Origin: an uncultured Oscillibacter sp.
GTDB lineage: Bacteria > Bacillota > Clostridia > Oscillospirales > Oscillospiraceae
Assembly (NCBI GenBank): GCA_910584075.1
Contig: CAJTZI010000009.1
Coordinates: 1-64,000, forward strand
Length of the DNA stretch: 64,000 nucleotides
Direction: 5' to 3'
This document shows, piece after piece, positions 50,545 through 60,700 of this stretch. The notes below the pieces were generated by a model. It was not told the origin of the DNA. It did no database searches and worked only from the letters and a program-made list of their open reading frames with translations. How positions within the stretch are numbered: the stretch's first letter is position 1; every line of letters begins with the position of its first letter. The translations under genes and the position numbers were made by a program.

Positions 50545-50580
50545 AATATCGGTTGCGGGCCGCAGATTTGGGGATCTTTT
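50545..50580. promoter_or_regulatory. GGTTGCG operator candidate upstream of the XRE paralogue
   Basis: GGTTGCG occurs at 50551-50557, next to a complement-strand TTGACA (50541-50546) reading toward the XRE gene. The same heptamer is repeated in the control region at 22013-22060 of the paralogue. A good -10 for the reverse gene was not found. Confidence 0.45.
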
Positions 50581-50724
50581 TTCTGTGAGGGCAGCACGGC
50601 GGAGCCTGTGGAACGACGATTTATTTGTAAAATCTTTGTCTACCCCCTATGCAAAAGCGGAAAAATAAGTTAAAATAGACAAAATAGCTTTTGTACCATA
50701 ACAAGATAAAATGGAGGGCTCACT

Positions 50725-51441
50725 ATGGCGAAACCTGTATACCGGCGCGTCCTGTTGAAGATCAGCGGCGAGGCCTTGGCCGGCGGCAAGGGCGCGGGGC
50801 TGGATTTTGAGATGATCGGCAGTGTGTGCGACACCATCAAGGAGTGCCTGGACATGGGCGTCCAGGTGGGACTGGTGGTGGGCGGCGGCAACTTCTGGCG
50901 GGGCGCCAAGAACAGCGGCGGCAAGATGGAGCGCACCCGGGCCGACCACATGGGCATGCTGGCCACCGTGATGAACTGTCTGGCCGTTGCGGACGTCTGC
51001 GAGCAGAAGGGCATTCCCGTCCGGGTGCAGACCGCCATTGAGATGCGCTCCATCGCGGAGCCCTATATCCGCTCCCGGGCCATCCGGCACCTGGAGAAGG
51101 GGCGGGTGGTTATCTTCGGCGCGGGCACCGGAAACCCCTATTTTTCCACGGACACCGCCGCCGTGCTACGGGCTGCGGAGATCGAGGCTGACGTGATTCT
51201 GCTTGCCAAGAATGTGGACGGCGTGTACAGCGCTGACCCGGTCAAAGACCCCGCTGCCGTGAAGTACGACACCATCAGCTACGACGACGTGCTGGCCCAG
51301 CACCTGATGGTGATGGACACCACCGCCACGTCGCTTTCCATGGACAACCACATTCCCGTGCTCCTCTTTGCCCTGAAGGATCCCCGGAATATCATCCGGG
51401 CCCTGTGCGGCGAAAAGGTGGGCACCATTGTCAAAGAATAA
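50725..51441 (+). CDS. pyrH: UMP kinase
   Basis: Phosphorylates UMP to UDP. 238 aa amino-acid-kinase fold: LLKISGEALAGG, VGLVVGGGNFWRG, IFGAGTGNPYFSTDTAAVLRA. GGAGGG lies 7 nt ahead of the ATG. First gene of the pyrH-to-polC operon. The 249 bp before it hold the divergent XRE control region but no clear pyrH promoter. Confidence 0.98.
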   Translation: MAKPVYRRVLLKISGEALAGGKGAGLDFEMIGSVCDTIKECLDMGVQVGLVVGGGNFWRGAKNSGGKMERTRADHMGMLATVMNCLAVADVCEQKGIPVRVQTAIEMRSIAEPYIRSRAIRHLEKGRVVIFGAGTGNPYFSTDTAAVLRAAEIEADVILLAKNVDGVYSADPVKDPAAVKYDTISYDDVLAQHLMVMDTTATSLSMDNHIPVLLFALKDPRNIIRALCGEKVGTIVKE

Positions 51442-51489
51442 TCGCGGACGCGTTTCACATATTTTTACATTGAAAGGAAGAACCCCATC

Positions 51490-52047
51490 ATGCTGAAAGA
51501 CGAGTATAAAGTTTACGAGGAGAAAATGAAGAAGAGCATCGACTCCGTAGCTGCGGACTTTGCCTCCGTGCGGGCGGGCCGGGCCAACGCCGCGGTGCTG
51601 GACCGCATTATGGTGGATTACTACGGCACCCCCACCCCCATTCAGCAGATTGCGGCCATTGCCTCTCCGGACCCCCGCTCCCTGGTCATCACCCCCTGGG
51701 ACGGCTCCGCGCTGAAAGCCATTGAGAAGGCCATCCAGAACTCCGACCTGGGCATCAATCCCCAGAACGACGGCAAGGCCATCCGCCTGTCCTTCCCACA
51801 GTTGACGGAGGAGCGCCGCAAGGAGCTGGTGAAGCAGATTCGCAAGTACGCCGAAGGCGGCAAGGTGGCGGTGCGGAACATCCGCCGGGACGCCATGGAC
51901 AACTTCAAGAAGCAGGAGAAGAAGTCCGAGATCACCGAGGATGAGCTGAAGCTGGTGGAGAAGGATCTCCAGAAGCTCACCGACGACAGCTGCAAGACGC
52001 TGGACGATCTGCTGGCGAAAAAAGAGAAGGAATTGATGGCGGTCTGA
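51490..52047 (+). CDS. frr: Ribosome recycling factor
   Basis: 185 aa. Signature SVRAGRANAAVLDRIMVDYYGTPTPIQQIA and C-terminal three-helix bundle KKSEITEDELKLVEKDLQKLTDD. Splits post-termination ribosomes with EF-G. Shares a base with the uppS start. Confidence 0.98.
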   Translation: MLKDEYKVYEEKMKKSIDSVAADFASVRAGRANAAVLDRIMVDYYGTPTPIQQIAAIASPDPRSLVITPWDGSALKAIEKAIQNSDLGINPQNDGKAIRLSFPQLTEERRKELVKQIRKYAEGGKVAVRNIRRDAMDNFKKQEKKSEITEDELKLVEKDLQKLTDDSCKTLDDLLAKKEKELMAV

Positions 52048-52793
52048 TGGCGGATATTCAGAAGAACAACGAGACGGGGCGGCTTGCGCCGCCCCGCCAT
52101 ATTGCCATCATCATGGACGGCAACGGTCGCTGGGCCACACGGCAGCGCCTTCCCCGTACCGCTGGCCACAAGGCAGGGGCGGAGACCTTTCGCCGCATCG
52201 CCACCTACTGCAAGAACATCGGCGTGAAGTACCTGACGGTCTATGCCTTCTCCACGGAGAACTGGAAGCGGTCTGAGACGGAGGTCTCCGCCATCATGGC
52301 CCTCTTGAAAAAGTACCTTCTGGAGGCGGTGGATACCATGGAGCGGGACCACATCCGGCTCCATTTCTTCGGGGACATGACCCCCATTGCCCCGGAGCTG
52401 CGGGCGTTGGCCAAGGAGACGGACGAGATCACGGAGCATTTGAGCAAGGACGATTTCCAGGCCAATGTCTGCCTGAACTACGGCGGGCGGGACGAGATCC
52501 TCCGGGCCGCGCGGCGGTTCGCCGCGGACTGCGCCGCGGGAGAGCGAAAACCGGAGGAGCTGGACGAGGCGCTATTCTCCGGTTATCTGGACTCCGCCGG
52601 GGTCCCGGACCCGGAGCTGATCATCCGGCCCAGCGGGGAGCTGCGGTTGAGCAACTTTCTGCTGTGGCAGTGCGCCTACTCGGAGTTTTACTACACAGAC
52701 ACTCTCTGGCCGGATTTTGACGAGGCGGAACTGGACCGGGCCATTGCGGCCTATCAGGCGCGGGACCGCCGGTTCGGCGGCGTGAAGAAATAA
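52047..52793 (+). CDS. uppS: Undecaprenyl diphosphate synthase
   Basis: Cis-prenyltransferase making the carrier lipid for wall synthesis. 248 aa. Motifs IIMDGNGRWA (catalytic Asp), YAFSTENWKR and PDLIIRPSGE-like LIIRPSGELRLSNFLLWQCAYSE. Start overlaps frr by 1 nt. Confidence 0.98.
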   Translation: MADIQKNNETGRLAPPRHIAIIMDGNGRWATRQRLPRTAGHKAGAETFRRIATYCKNIGVKYLTVYAFSTENWKRSETEVSAIMALLKKYLLEAVDTMERDHIRLHFFGDMTPIAPELRALAKETDEITEHLSKDDFQANVCLNYGGRDEILRAARRFAADCAAGERKPEELDEALFSGYLDSAGVPDPELIIRPSGELRLSNFLLWQCAYSEFYYTDTLWPDFDEAELDRAIAAYQARDRRFGGVKK

Positions 52794-52805
52794 AAGTTTT
52801 TGGTT

Positions 52806-52847
52806 CAGCTTTTTTCAAAAAGCTGGCGGGGTGCAGGGGCAGAGCCC
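52806..52847. repeat. Dispersed double-hairpin repeat, copy 2
   Basis: CAGCTTTTT-TC-AAAAAGCTG (52806-52825), GGGGT, then GGGC-AGA-GCCC (52837-52847), between uppS and cdsA. Same architecture as 21021-21059 with different stem bases. Confidence 0.65.
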
Positions 52848-52897
52848 TTGTGGGCGCCGCAAAGCGAAGCGAGCGGTACAACAAAGGATGTGATAAC

Positions 52898-53719
52898 TTG
52901 AAATCAAGAATCCTGGTAGCCGTGCTGGGCGTGCCGGTGCTTGTTTGGGTGGTACTGTGGGCGCCGTCCATTGTAATGATGATCGCCCTGTGCCTCTTGG
53001 CGGGCATCGGCGGCATGGAACTCCAGCAGTGTGTCAGCGGAGTAAAACGGAGTGAGCTGGTGGGCATGAGTGCAATTACTTCAGTTTTTACAGTGGAGTG
53101 GTATTATGACCGCCCGGATGCTGCCGCATTGCTGTTTCTTCTGGAGGGATTCCTCTTTTTTGGCTATGCCATCCGCAAGGGCTGCGAGGTAAGATTCAAC
53201 CAGATCATGGCGGGCCTCTTCGGCGGCATCGCCATCGGCTGGTCCTTCTCCTCCTTCCTCCGCCTGGAGGCCTCCGGCATCCACCGGGGCTGGCTGCTGC
53301 TGCCATTCATCCTGAGCTTCGCCTGCGATACCTTCGCCTACTTCGCCGGCCTCACCTTGGGCAGGCACAAGCTGGCACCCAAGGTCAGTCCCAAGAAGAC
53401 GGTGGAGGGTTCTATCGGCGGACTTGCAGGCAACGTGGTCTGCGGATTGCTCTTCGCCTATGTGATGGACCGCTGGTTCAGCGCCTCCATCAACGCCGTC
53501 CCCATGGCCCTATTGTCTCTCATCTGCGGCGTGGTGGCCCAGATCGGCGATTTGAGCTTCTCCCTCATCAAGCGGGAGTTCGGCATCAAGGACTACGGAC
53601 ATCTCTTCCTGGAGCACGGCGGCGTACTGGACCGGTTTGACAGCGTGCTGTTCGTGGCTCCCACGGTGGAGATTGCCCTGACGTTTTTTTCATCGGTATC
53701 TTTCGGTTTGTTGAATTAG
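52898..53719 (+). CDS. cdsA: Phosphatidate cytidylyltransferase
   Basis: Makes CDP-diacylglycerol for phospholipid synthesis. 273 aa, about eight helices. The family signature is SLIKREFGIKDYGHLFLEHGGVLDRFDS, with Leu-Glu where Pro-Gly is usual before HGG. TTG at 52898 is taken as start (AAGGA 9 nt upstream); the upstream frame contains the repeat. 104 nt after uppS. Confidence 0.93.
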   Translation: MKSRILVAVLGVPVLVWVVLWAPSIVMMIALCLLAGIGGMELQQCVSGVKRSELVGMSAITSVFTVEWYYDRPDAAALLFLLEGFLFFGYAIRKGCEVRFNQIMAGLFGGIAIGWSFSSFLRLEASGIHRGWLLLPFILSFACDTFAYFAGLTLGRHKLAPKVSPKKTVEGSIGGLAGNVVCGLLFAYVMDRWFSASINAVPMALLSLICGVVAQIGDLSFSLIKREFGIKDYGHLFLEHGGVLDRFDSVLFVAPTVEIALTFFSSVSFGLLN

Positions 53720-53729
53720 GACAGGGGAT

Positions 53730-54881
53730 ATGACGAATACAATATCTATACTGGGCTCTACCGGCTCCATCGGCCGGCAGACCCTGGACGTGGCGGAGCA
53801 GCTGGGCCTCCGGGTGGCGGCCCTCACCGCCAACAGCAGTGTGGAGCGGGTGGAGGAGCAGGTGCGGAAGTTCCGCCCCCGTCTGGCGGTGATGACCGAC
53901 GGGCCGGCAGCCCGGGATCTGGCAGTCCGGCTGAGAGACACAGATACCAAGGTCCAGGGCGGCCCTGCCGCCCTGGAAGAGGCCGCTGTACTCCCCGAGG
54001 CGGACACGGTGGTCACCGCCGTGGTGGGCATGGTGGGACTGAAACCCACGCTTGCCGCCATCGGCGAGAAAAAGCGGATCGCCCTGGCCAACAAGGAGAC
54101 ACTGGTCTGCGCCGGGGAGCTGGTGATGGACGCGGCGGAGCGGAGCGGGGCGGAGATCGTCCCCGTGGACTCGGAGCACTCCGCCATCTTCCAGTGTCTC
54201 CAGGGCTGCGGGGACCGGAGGGAGATCAAACGGCTGATTCTGACCTGTTCCGGCGGTCCCTTTTACGGTATGGAGCGGGCGGAAGCGGGCAGAATGACAA
54301 AGGCGGACGCCCTGAAACATCCCAACTGGAAGATGGGCCCCAAGATCACCGTGGACTGTGCCACACTGATGAACAAGGGGTTGGAGGTCATTGAGGCCAT
54401 GCGTCTCTACCGCCTGCCGCTTCAACAGGTAGATGTGGTGATCCACCGCCAGTCCATTGTCCACTCCCTGGTGGAGTTTCGGGACGGGGCAGTGTTGGCC
54501 CAGCTGGGTACGCCGGATATGCGCCTGCCCATCCGGTATGCCATGACGTATCCGGAGCGGGGTGAGAATCCGACGGAACCGCTGGACCTGTTGACTTGTC
54601 CGCCGCTGACCTTTGCGGAGCCGGACCGGGAGGTGTTTCCCTGTCTGGCGCTGGCGGAGGAGGCGGCCCAGAGAGGCGGTACTGCCTGCGCAGTGCTGAA
54701 CGGAGCCAACGAGGAGGCGGTCCGGCTGTTTTTGGCGGACCGGATCGGATTTTACAATATTTTTCACCTGGCGAAAAAGGCCATGGAGGCCCTTCCAGCA
54801 GTGGAAAAGCCCACGCTGGAGGAGATTTTGGAGGCGGACCGGGCGGCCCGCGAGATCGTGAGCAAGGAGCAGTTGGCATGA
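53730..54881 (+). CDS. dxr: 1-deoxy-D-xylulose 5-phosphate reductoisomerase
   Basis: Second step of the MEP isoprenoid pathway. 383 aa. NADPH motif ILGSTGSIGRQTLDV, substrate site ANKETLVCAGELV and VPVDSEHSAIFQCL with metal ligands, and CSGGPF. Overlaps rseP by 4 nt (ATGA). Works with ispG downstream. Confidence 0.98.
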   Translation: MTNTISILGSTGSIGRQTLDVAEQLGLRVAALTANSSVERVEEQVRKFRPRLAVMTDGPAARDLAVRLRDTDTKVQGGPAALEEAAVLPEADTVVTAVVGMVGLKPTLAAIGEKKRIALANKETLVCAGELVMDAAERSGAEIVPVDSEHSAIFQCLQGCGDRREIKRLILTCSGGPFYGMERAEAGRMTKADALKHPNWKMGPKITVDCATLMNKGLEVIEAMRLYRLPLQQVDVVIHRQSIVHSLVEFRDGAVLAQLGTPDMRLPIRYAMTYPERGENPTEPLDLLTCPPLTFAEPDREVFPCLALAEEAAQRGGTACAVLNGANEEAVRLFLADRIGFYNIFHLAKKAMEALPAVEKPTLEEILEADRAAREIVSKEQLA

Positions 54882-55936
54882 AACTCATCTATATCCTGGC
54901 GGCAGTCCTGATATTCGGCGTGTTGGTGGCGGTCCATGAGCTGGGCCACTTTCTGGCCGCAAAGCTCTGCGGTGTGCGGGTCAACGAGTTTTCCATCGGC
55001 ATGGGCCCCACGGTCTGGAAACGGAAGCGGGGGGAGACGCAGTACTCTTTCCGGGTCCTGCCCATCGGCGGTTTTTGCGCCATGGAGGGGGAGGACGAGG
55101 ACACCGGCGACCAGCGTTCATTCGTCCGCCAGGGCTTCTGGCAGAAGCTCCTGATCTTGGTGGCCGGGGCGGGCATGAATTTTCTGGCGGGTCTTCTGAT
55201 TCTGCTGTGCCTGTACGCCGGGGCGGGGGTCTTTTACACCGACCAGATCACGGATCTGGCTCCGGAGTTTTCCAGGCAGGGAGAGCTGATGCCCGGGGAC
55301 CGGATCTACAAGGTCAACGGCTACCGGGCCTATCTTGCAGGAGATTCCAGCATGTTTTTGAGCTATGCCCGGGACGGCGTGGACCTGGAGGTTATCCGTG
55401 ACGGTGAGCACATTGTGGTAAAGGATCTCCGGCGGCAGACCTATACCGACCAGGACGGCGCCGTCTACCGGGGCTTTGGCCTGTACATGGGCCGGTATGC
55501 CGAGGAGGCCACTCTGGGCAGCAAGCTGAAATACACCTGGAACACGGCCTTGGATTTTGTCCAGCTGGTGCGGTTCAGTCTGGTGCAGCTGTTCACCGGC
55601 GGAGCCTCAGTGGAGGATCTCAGCGGCCCGGTGGGTATCGTCTCCACCATCACCGAGGTGGGAGATCAGGCCAAGACCCAGCGGGACGCCTGGTCACAGA
55701 TCTTCTATTTCGCCGCGCTGATCGCGGTGAATTTGGCAGTGATGAATATGCTGCCCATCCCGGCGCTGGACGGCGGACGGGTGTTCTTCCTGCTGGTGGA
55801 CCAGCTGACGCTGCTGCTGTTCAAACGGAAGGTGCCGGAGCGGTATCAGGCCGCCGTGAACACGGCGGGCTTTGTGGTGCTGATGGGGTTCATGCTGTTG
55901 GTGACCTTTCACGATGTATTTAAGCTGTTTCAATAG
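54878..55936 (+). CDS. rseP: RIP metalloprotease RseP
   Basis: Site-2 zinc protease that cuts membrane-spanning regulators such as anti-sigma factors. 352 aa, HELGH at residues 20-24, one PDZ domain (about 110-190, GELMPGDRIYKVNGYRAYLAGDSS) and second motif MNMLPIPALDGGRVFFLL. Distinct from the short SpoIVFB-like protease at 33343. Confidence 0.96.
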   Translation: MKLIYILAAVLIFGVLVAVHELGHFLAAKLCGVRVNEFSIGMGPTVWKRKRGETQYSFRVLPIGGFCAMEGEDEDTGDQRSFVRQGFWQKLLILVAGAGMNFLAGLLILLCLYAGAGVFYTDQITDLAPEFSRQGELMPGDRIYKVNGYRAYLAGDSSMFLSYARDGVDLEVIRDGEHIVVKDLRRQTYTDQDGAVYRGFGLYMGRYAEEATLGSKLKYTWNTALDFVQLVRFSLVQLFTGGASVEDLSGPVGIVSTITEVGDQAKTQRDAWSQIFYFAALIAVNLAVMNMLPIPALDGGRVFFLLVDQLTLLLFKRKVPERYQAAVNTAGFVVLMGFMLLVTFHDVFKLFQ

Positions 55937-55947
55937 GAGGAATGGAT

Positions 55948-56466
55948 ATGGACTTTACACTGCGGCCCTTTCGGACGGAGGATGCCTCCGCCATAGTTCC
56001 CTATGCCGACGATCCCCTGGTGGCCCGGAATCTGAGAGACGTATTTCCAAGTCCATACGCGCTGGCGGATGCGGAAGGGTTTGTCCGCTCCTGCATAGAG
56101 CAGGAGGGACAGGGCCAGCTGTGCCGCTGCCTCGTGGTGGACGGTGAAGCGGCGGGGAGCATCGGCCTTTTCCTGGGAAATGACGTGTACCGCAAGAGTG
56201 CGGAGCTGGGCTACTGGCTGGGCCGTCCCTTTTGGCGGCGGGGGATCATGACCGCCGCAGTGAAAGAGATGTGCGCCTTGGGCTTTGAGACCTGGGACAT
56301 CGTCCGCATCTACGCGGAGCCATACGCCCAAAATGCGGGCTCCCGGGGCGTATTGGAGAAGGCGGGTTTTACCCTGGAGGGAATCAAGCGGAAGAGCGTT
56401 TTCAAAAACGGGGATCTGCTGGACTCCTGCATTTATGCCAGATTGAGAGAGGAAATGAAAGAATGA
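55948..56466 (+). CDS. RimJ/RimL-type GNAT acetyltransferase
   Basis: 172 aa with the GNAT core: LGYWLGRPFWRRGIMTAAVKEMCALGFE (acetyl-CoA loop) and AYAQNAGSRGVLEKAGFTLEG, typical of the RimJ/RimL N-terminal protein acetylases. ATG 55948 preferred (AGGAGG 7 nt upstream) over 55942. It interrupts the usual rseP-ispG order and overlaps ispG by 4 nt. Confidence 0.88.
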   Translation: MDFTLRPFRTEDASAIVPYADDPLVARNLRDVFPSPYALADAEGFVRSCIEQEGQGQLCRCLVVDGEAAGSIGLFLGNDVYRKSAELGYWLGRPFWRRGIMTAAVKEMCALGFETWDIVRIYAEPYAQNAGSRGVLEKAGFTLEGIKRKSVFKNGDLLDSCIYARLREEMKE

Positions 56467-57500
56467 CAAAGCGGCTGATGGTCGGCGCGGTTCCCGTAGG
56501 CGGCGGCGCCCCGGTGAGTATTCAGTCCATGTGCAACACAAAGACCGACGATGTGGAGGCTACCGTGGCCCAGATTCTGGCCCTGGAGGCTGCCGGGTGT
56601 GAGATTATCCGGGTGGCGGTCCCGGATCAGGCGGCGGCTGAGGCTGTGGACAAGCTCAAGGAGCGGATCCATATTCCTCTGGTGGCGGACATCCATTTCA
56701 ATTACAAATACGCCATCGCCTGCGCGGAGCGTGGGGTGGACGCCATCCGCATCAACCCCGGCAATATCGGCGGGGAGGAGCGGGTGAAGGCGGTGGCAGA
56801 CCTGTGCCGCCAAAAGGGCATTCCCATCCGCGTCGGCGTCAACGGCGGCTCCCTGGAGAAAGAGCTCCGGGTGAAATACGGCGGCGTCACCGCTGAGGCC
56901 CTGATGGAGAGCGCCCTTGGCCACGTACATTTGCTGAACAAATTTGATTTTGACGACATCTGCATTTCCGTCAAGTGCTCTGACGTGCCCCTGACCATGG
57001 CGGCCTACCGCCTCCTCAGTGAGCGGACGGACTATCCGCTCCACCTGGGCGTCACCGAGGCGGGCACGCCCTCCATGGGACTGGTGAAGTCCGCCATGGG
57101 CATCGGAGGACTGCTCTGTATGGGCATCGGCGACACCATTCGGGTGACGCTGACCGCCGACCCGGTGGAGGAGATCTACGCCGCAAAAAAGATTTTGAAG
57201 GCGGCGGGACTCCGAAAGCAGGGGGTGAACCTCATCGCCTGTCCCACCTGCGGCCGCACCCGCATCGATCTCATTCCCATGGCGGAGGAGGTGGAGCGGC
57301 GTCTGGCGGACTGTGAGAAGGACATCACCGTGGCAGTGATGGGCTGCGCCGTCAACGGCCCCGGCGAGGCCGCCGCCGCCGACATCGGCATTGCCGGCGG
57401 CAGGGGCGAGGGACTGCTGTTTCGAAAAGGTGAAATCCTTTATAAAGTTCCGCAGGAGGGACTTGTAGACGCTTTGATGGCGGAGATCGAGAACTTATAG
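56463..57500 (+). CDS. ispG: 4-hydroxy-3-methylbut-2-enyl diphosphate synthase
   Basis: MEP pathway [4Fe-4S] enzyme. 345 aa. Motifs GGAPVSIQSMCNTKT, ADIHFNYKYA, RVGVNGGSLEKELR and cluster ligands CPTCGRTRIDL and VMGCAVNGPGEA are present. Works with dxr in the same operon. Confidence 0.97.
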   Translation: MTKRLMVGAVPVGGGAPVSIQSMCNTKTDDVEATVAQILALEAAGCEIIRVAVPDQAAAEAVDKLKERIHIPLVADIHFNYKYAIACAERGVDAIRINPGNIGGEERVKAVADLCRQKGIPIRVGVNGGSLEKELRVKYGGVTAEALMESALGHVHLLNKFDFDDICISVKCSDVPLTMAAYRLLSERTDYPLHLGVTEAGTPSMGLVKSAMGIGGLLCMGIGDTIRVTLTADPVEEIYAAKKILKAAGLRKQGVNLIACPTCGRTRIDLIPMAEEVERRLADCEKDITVAVMGCAVNGPGEAAAADIGIAGGRGEGLLFRKGEILYKVPQEGLVDALMAEIENL

Positions 57501-57523
57501 GACTGCACAAAGGAGATGCTGAA

Positions 57524-57730
57524 ATGCTAGCTGTGATTTTGGCCATGGCGCTGGGGATCTTCCTCAATATGTCCACATACGGCGGGCAGGTGTGGCCGAT
57601 TGGCTCTGTTGCAGCCATTGTGGTCATGTGTGTGTGGATCAAGCTCTCTATGGACAGACACCTTGAGGAGCTGGAGAGGCGGCTCAGGAACCAGGGCGTG
57701 AGCCAGAACGTTGAAAAGGAAGATCAGTAA
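57524..57730 (+). CDS. Short membrane protein, unknown
   Basis: 68 aa: two hydrophobic helices (about residues 1-17 and 23-43) and a charged C-terminal tail (HLEELERRLRNQ). AAAGGAGATG precedes the ATG. No recognised family. Located between ispG and polC in the operon. Confidence 0.6.
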   Translation: MLAVILAMALGIFLNMSTYGGQVWPIGSVAAIVVMCVWIKLSMDRHLEELERRLRNQGVSQNVEKEDQ

Positions 57731-57736
57731 AGCACT

Positions 57737-60700
57737 ATGTCGAGAAATATCCCGTTTTTTGAGATGTTTACAGAGCTGCAGCTCTCCCCGGAGCTGCGGC
57801 TGAAACTGGCGGGGGCGGAGCTCACCGGCGCCGCCATCGATCAGGGGGAGATGTCCATCCGACTCCAGCTGACGGTGAAAAGCCAGCTGAGCGAGGCGGA
57901 CGCGCAGGGAATCCGGGAGGCTCTGCGGGCGGTCTACGGTTTTTCCAGGGTGGAGATGGACGTCACCTGCAAGGCGCCGGAGGCGGTGCGGCCCGCGCCG
58001 GCGGCCTCTGCCTCCAAGGGCGGAAAGGGCGGCAGGCCCGCCGTGGGCAAGGTGCTGATGGGGAATCCCATCAAGGCAAGGCCCGGCCCCATCAAGGAGT
58101 TGGACTTGAAGATGAGCAGCGCAACGGTGACGGGAAAGGTCTTCTTCTTTGAGTGCCGGGAGACCCGCCGGCCCGGCATGTGGCGGTTGAGCTTTGACAT
58201 GACGGACTACACGGGTTCCGTCACGGTGCAGAAGAACCTCACCGCCAGGGAGGCCCAGGCTCTGGAGAGCGCCGTGAAGCCCGGTATGTGGCTGTGCGTC
58301 CAGGGAAAGATGGAGCCCACCTGGGATGGCAAGGACATCCAGTTGAACCCCTACCACATCAATGTCACCGAACACCAGCCCCGGCAGGACACCGCCCCGG
58401 AGAAGCGGGTGGAGCTCCACCTCCACACCAAGATGAGCAACATGGACGCCCTGACGGACACCAAGGAGGCCATACAGACCGCCATCCGCTGGGGCCACCC
58501 CGCCATTGCCATCACGGACCACGGCGTGGCCCAGTCCTTCCCGGACGCGTGGCACGCCGCCGGGGACAAGATCAAGATTCTCTACGGCGTGGAGGGCTAT
58601 TTTGTCAACAATCTGGATGACCGGGTGGCGGTCCATGGATCACTGGACTGCTCCCTGGAGGATGAGATCGTCTGCTTTGATATTGAGACCACCGGCCTCA
58701 AGGTGGACCGGGAGGCCATCACGGAGATCGGTGCGGTGGTACTGAAAAATGGGGAGATCGCGGAGCGGTTCCAGACCTTCGTCAATCCGGGCCGCCGCCT
58801 GACACCGGAGATCATCGGCCTGACGGGCATCACCGACGAGATGCTCAAGGACGCGCCCCAGCCCAAAGAGGCCCTGGCGGATTTTCTGAAATTTGTCAAC
58901 GGCCGCCCCCTGGCGGCTCACAACGCGGAGTTTGATATTGGTTTCATCCGGGCGGGGTGCCGGGAGGCGGGACTGGATTTTCAGCCCACCTATATCGACT
59001 CCCTGATCCTGGCCCAGAACCTGCTGCCGGGGCTTGGGAAGTACAAGCTGGACATTGTGGCGGAGCATCTGGACCTGCCCGCCTTCAACCACCACCGGGC
59101 CAGCGATGACGCGGCCACGGTGGGCTATATGCTGATCCCCTTCTGGAGGATGCTCCACGAGAAAGGCGTACATACCCTCCAGGCGGTAAACGGGGAGATG
59201 GAGAAGCTGCGGCCCCTGGGGGGGAAGTCCAACCGGTTTCCCAAGCATATCATCCTGCTGGCCCGGAACAAGGTGGGGCTGAAAAATCTCTATCAGATGA
59301 TCTCCGCCTCCAACCTCCAGTACTTCAAGCGGGTGCCCATCATCCCCAAGAGCCTGCTGAAAGAGCACCGGGAGGGGGTGATCGTGGGCTCCGCCTGCGA
59401 GGCGGGAGAGCTGTTCAAGGCCGTGGCGGACCACAAGGACTGGGACGAGCTCAAGCGCATCGCCTCCTTTTATGACTATCTGGAGATCCAGCCCCTGTGC
59501 AACAACGCCTTTATGCTCCGCAACGGCGATGCCCGGTCGGAGGAGGACCTGCGGGAGTTCAACCGTACCATCGTCCGCCTGGGAGAGGAGCTGGGCAAGC
59601 CTGTCTGCGCCACGGGTGACGTCCATTTCCTGGAGCCGGAGGACGAGGTGTACCGCCATATCCTGCTGGCGTCCAAGAAGTTCCCAGATGCCAATGAGCC
59701 CCTGCCCATCTACTTCAAGACCACGGACGAAATGCTGGAGGAGTTTGCCTACCTGGGGGAGGAGAAGGCCTACGAGGTGGTGGTGTCCAACACCCGCCTG
59801 ATCGCAAGCCAGGTCGAGACCTTTGAGCTGCTGCCAAAGGAGCTGTTTCCCCCCAGGCTGGAGAACTCCAAGGAGGATCTGAACCGCCTGGTATGGGAGA
59901 AGGTCCACCGGCTCTATGGGGAGGACCCGCCGAAGCTCATTGTGGACCGGCTGAATGTGGAGCTGGGCGGCATTCTGGGCAAGTACGACGTGGTGTACAT
60001 GTCCGCTCAGAAGCTGGTGCAGCGTTCTCTGGAGAATGGCTACCTGGTGGGCTCCCGGGGCTCTGTGGGATCGTCTCTGGCGGCCTATATGTCCGGCATC
60101 ACGGAGGTGAACTCCCTGCCGCCCCACTACCGCTGCCCAAAGTGCAAAAACAGCGACTTTATCGAGGACGGTTCCTTCGGCTGCGGCGCGGATATGCCGG
60201 ACAAGGTCTGCCCGGTTTGCGGCACGAAATATGAAAAGGACGGTTTTGACATTCCCTTTGAGACCTTCCTGGGCTTCGGCGGCGGCAAGGTGCCGGATAT
60301 CGACCTGAACTTCTCCGGCGAATATCAGGCCCGCGCCCACCGCCACGCCATTGAGATGTTCGGTGAGACCCAGGTGTTCCGGGCGGGCACCATCGGTACC
60401 CTGGCGGAGAAGACCGCCTACGGCTTTGTGAAAAAGTACCTGGAGGAGAACGGCATGACGGCGGGCCGGGCGGAGGAGAACCGGCTGACGCTGGGCTGTG
60501 TGGGCACCCGGCGCACCACCGGGCAGCACCCCGGCGGACTGGTGGTGGTGCCGGACGATAAGGCCATAGAGGACTTCTGCCCTGTCCAGCACCCGGCGGA
60601 CGACGACGGCTCCGACACTATTACCACCCATTTTGAATACCACTCCATGGAGGCAAATCTTTTGAAGCTGGATATGCTGGGCCACGATGACCCCACCATG

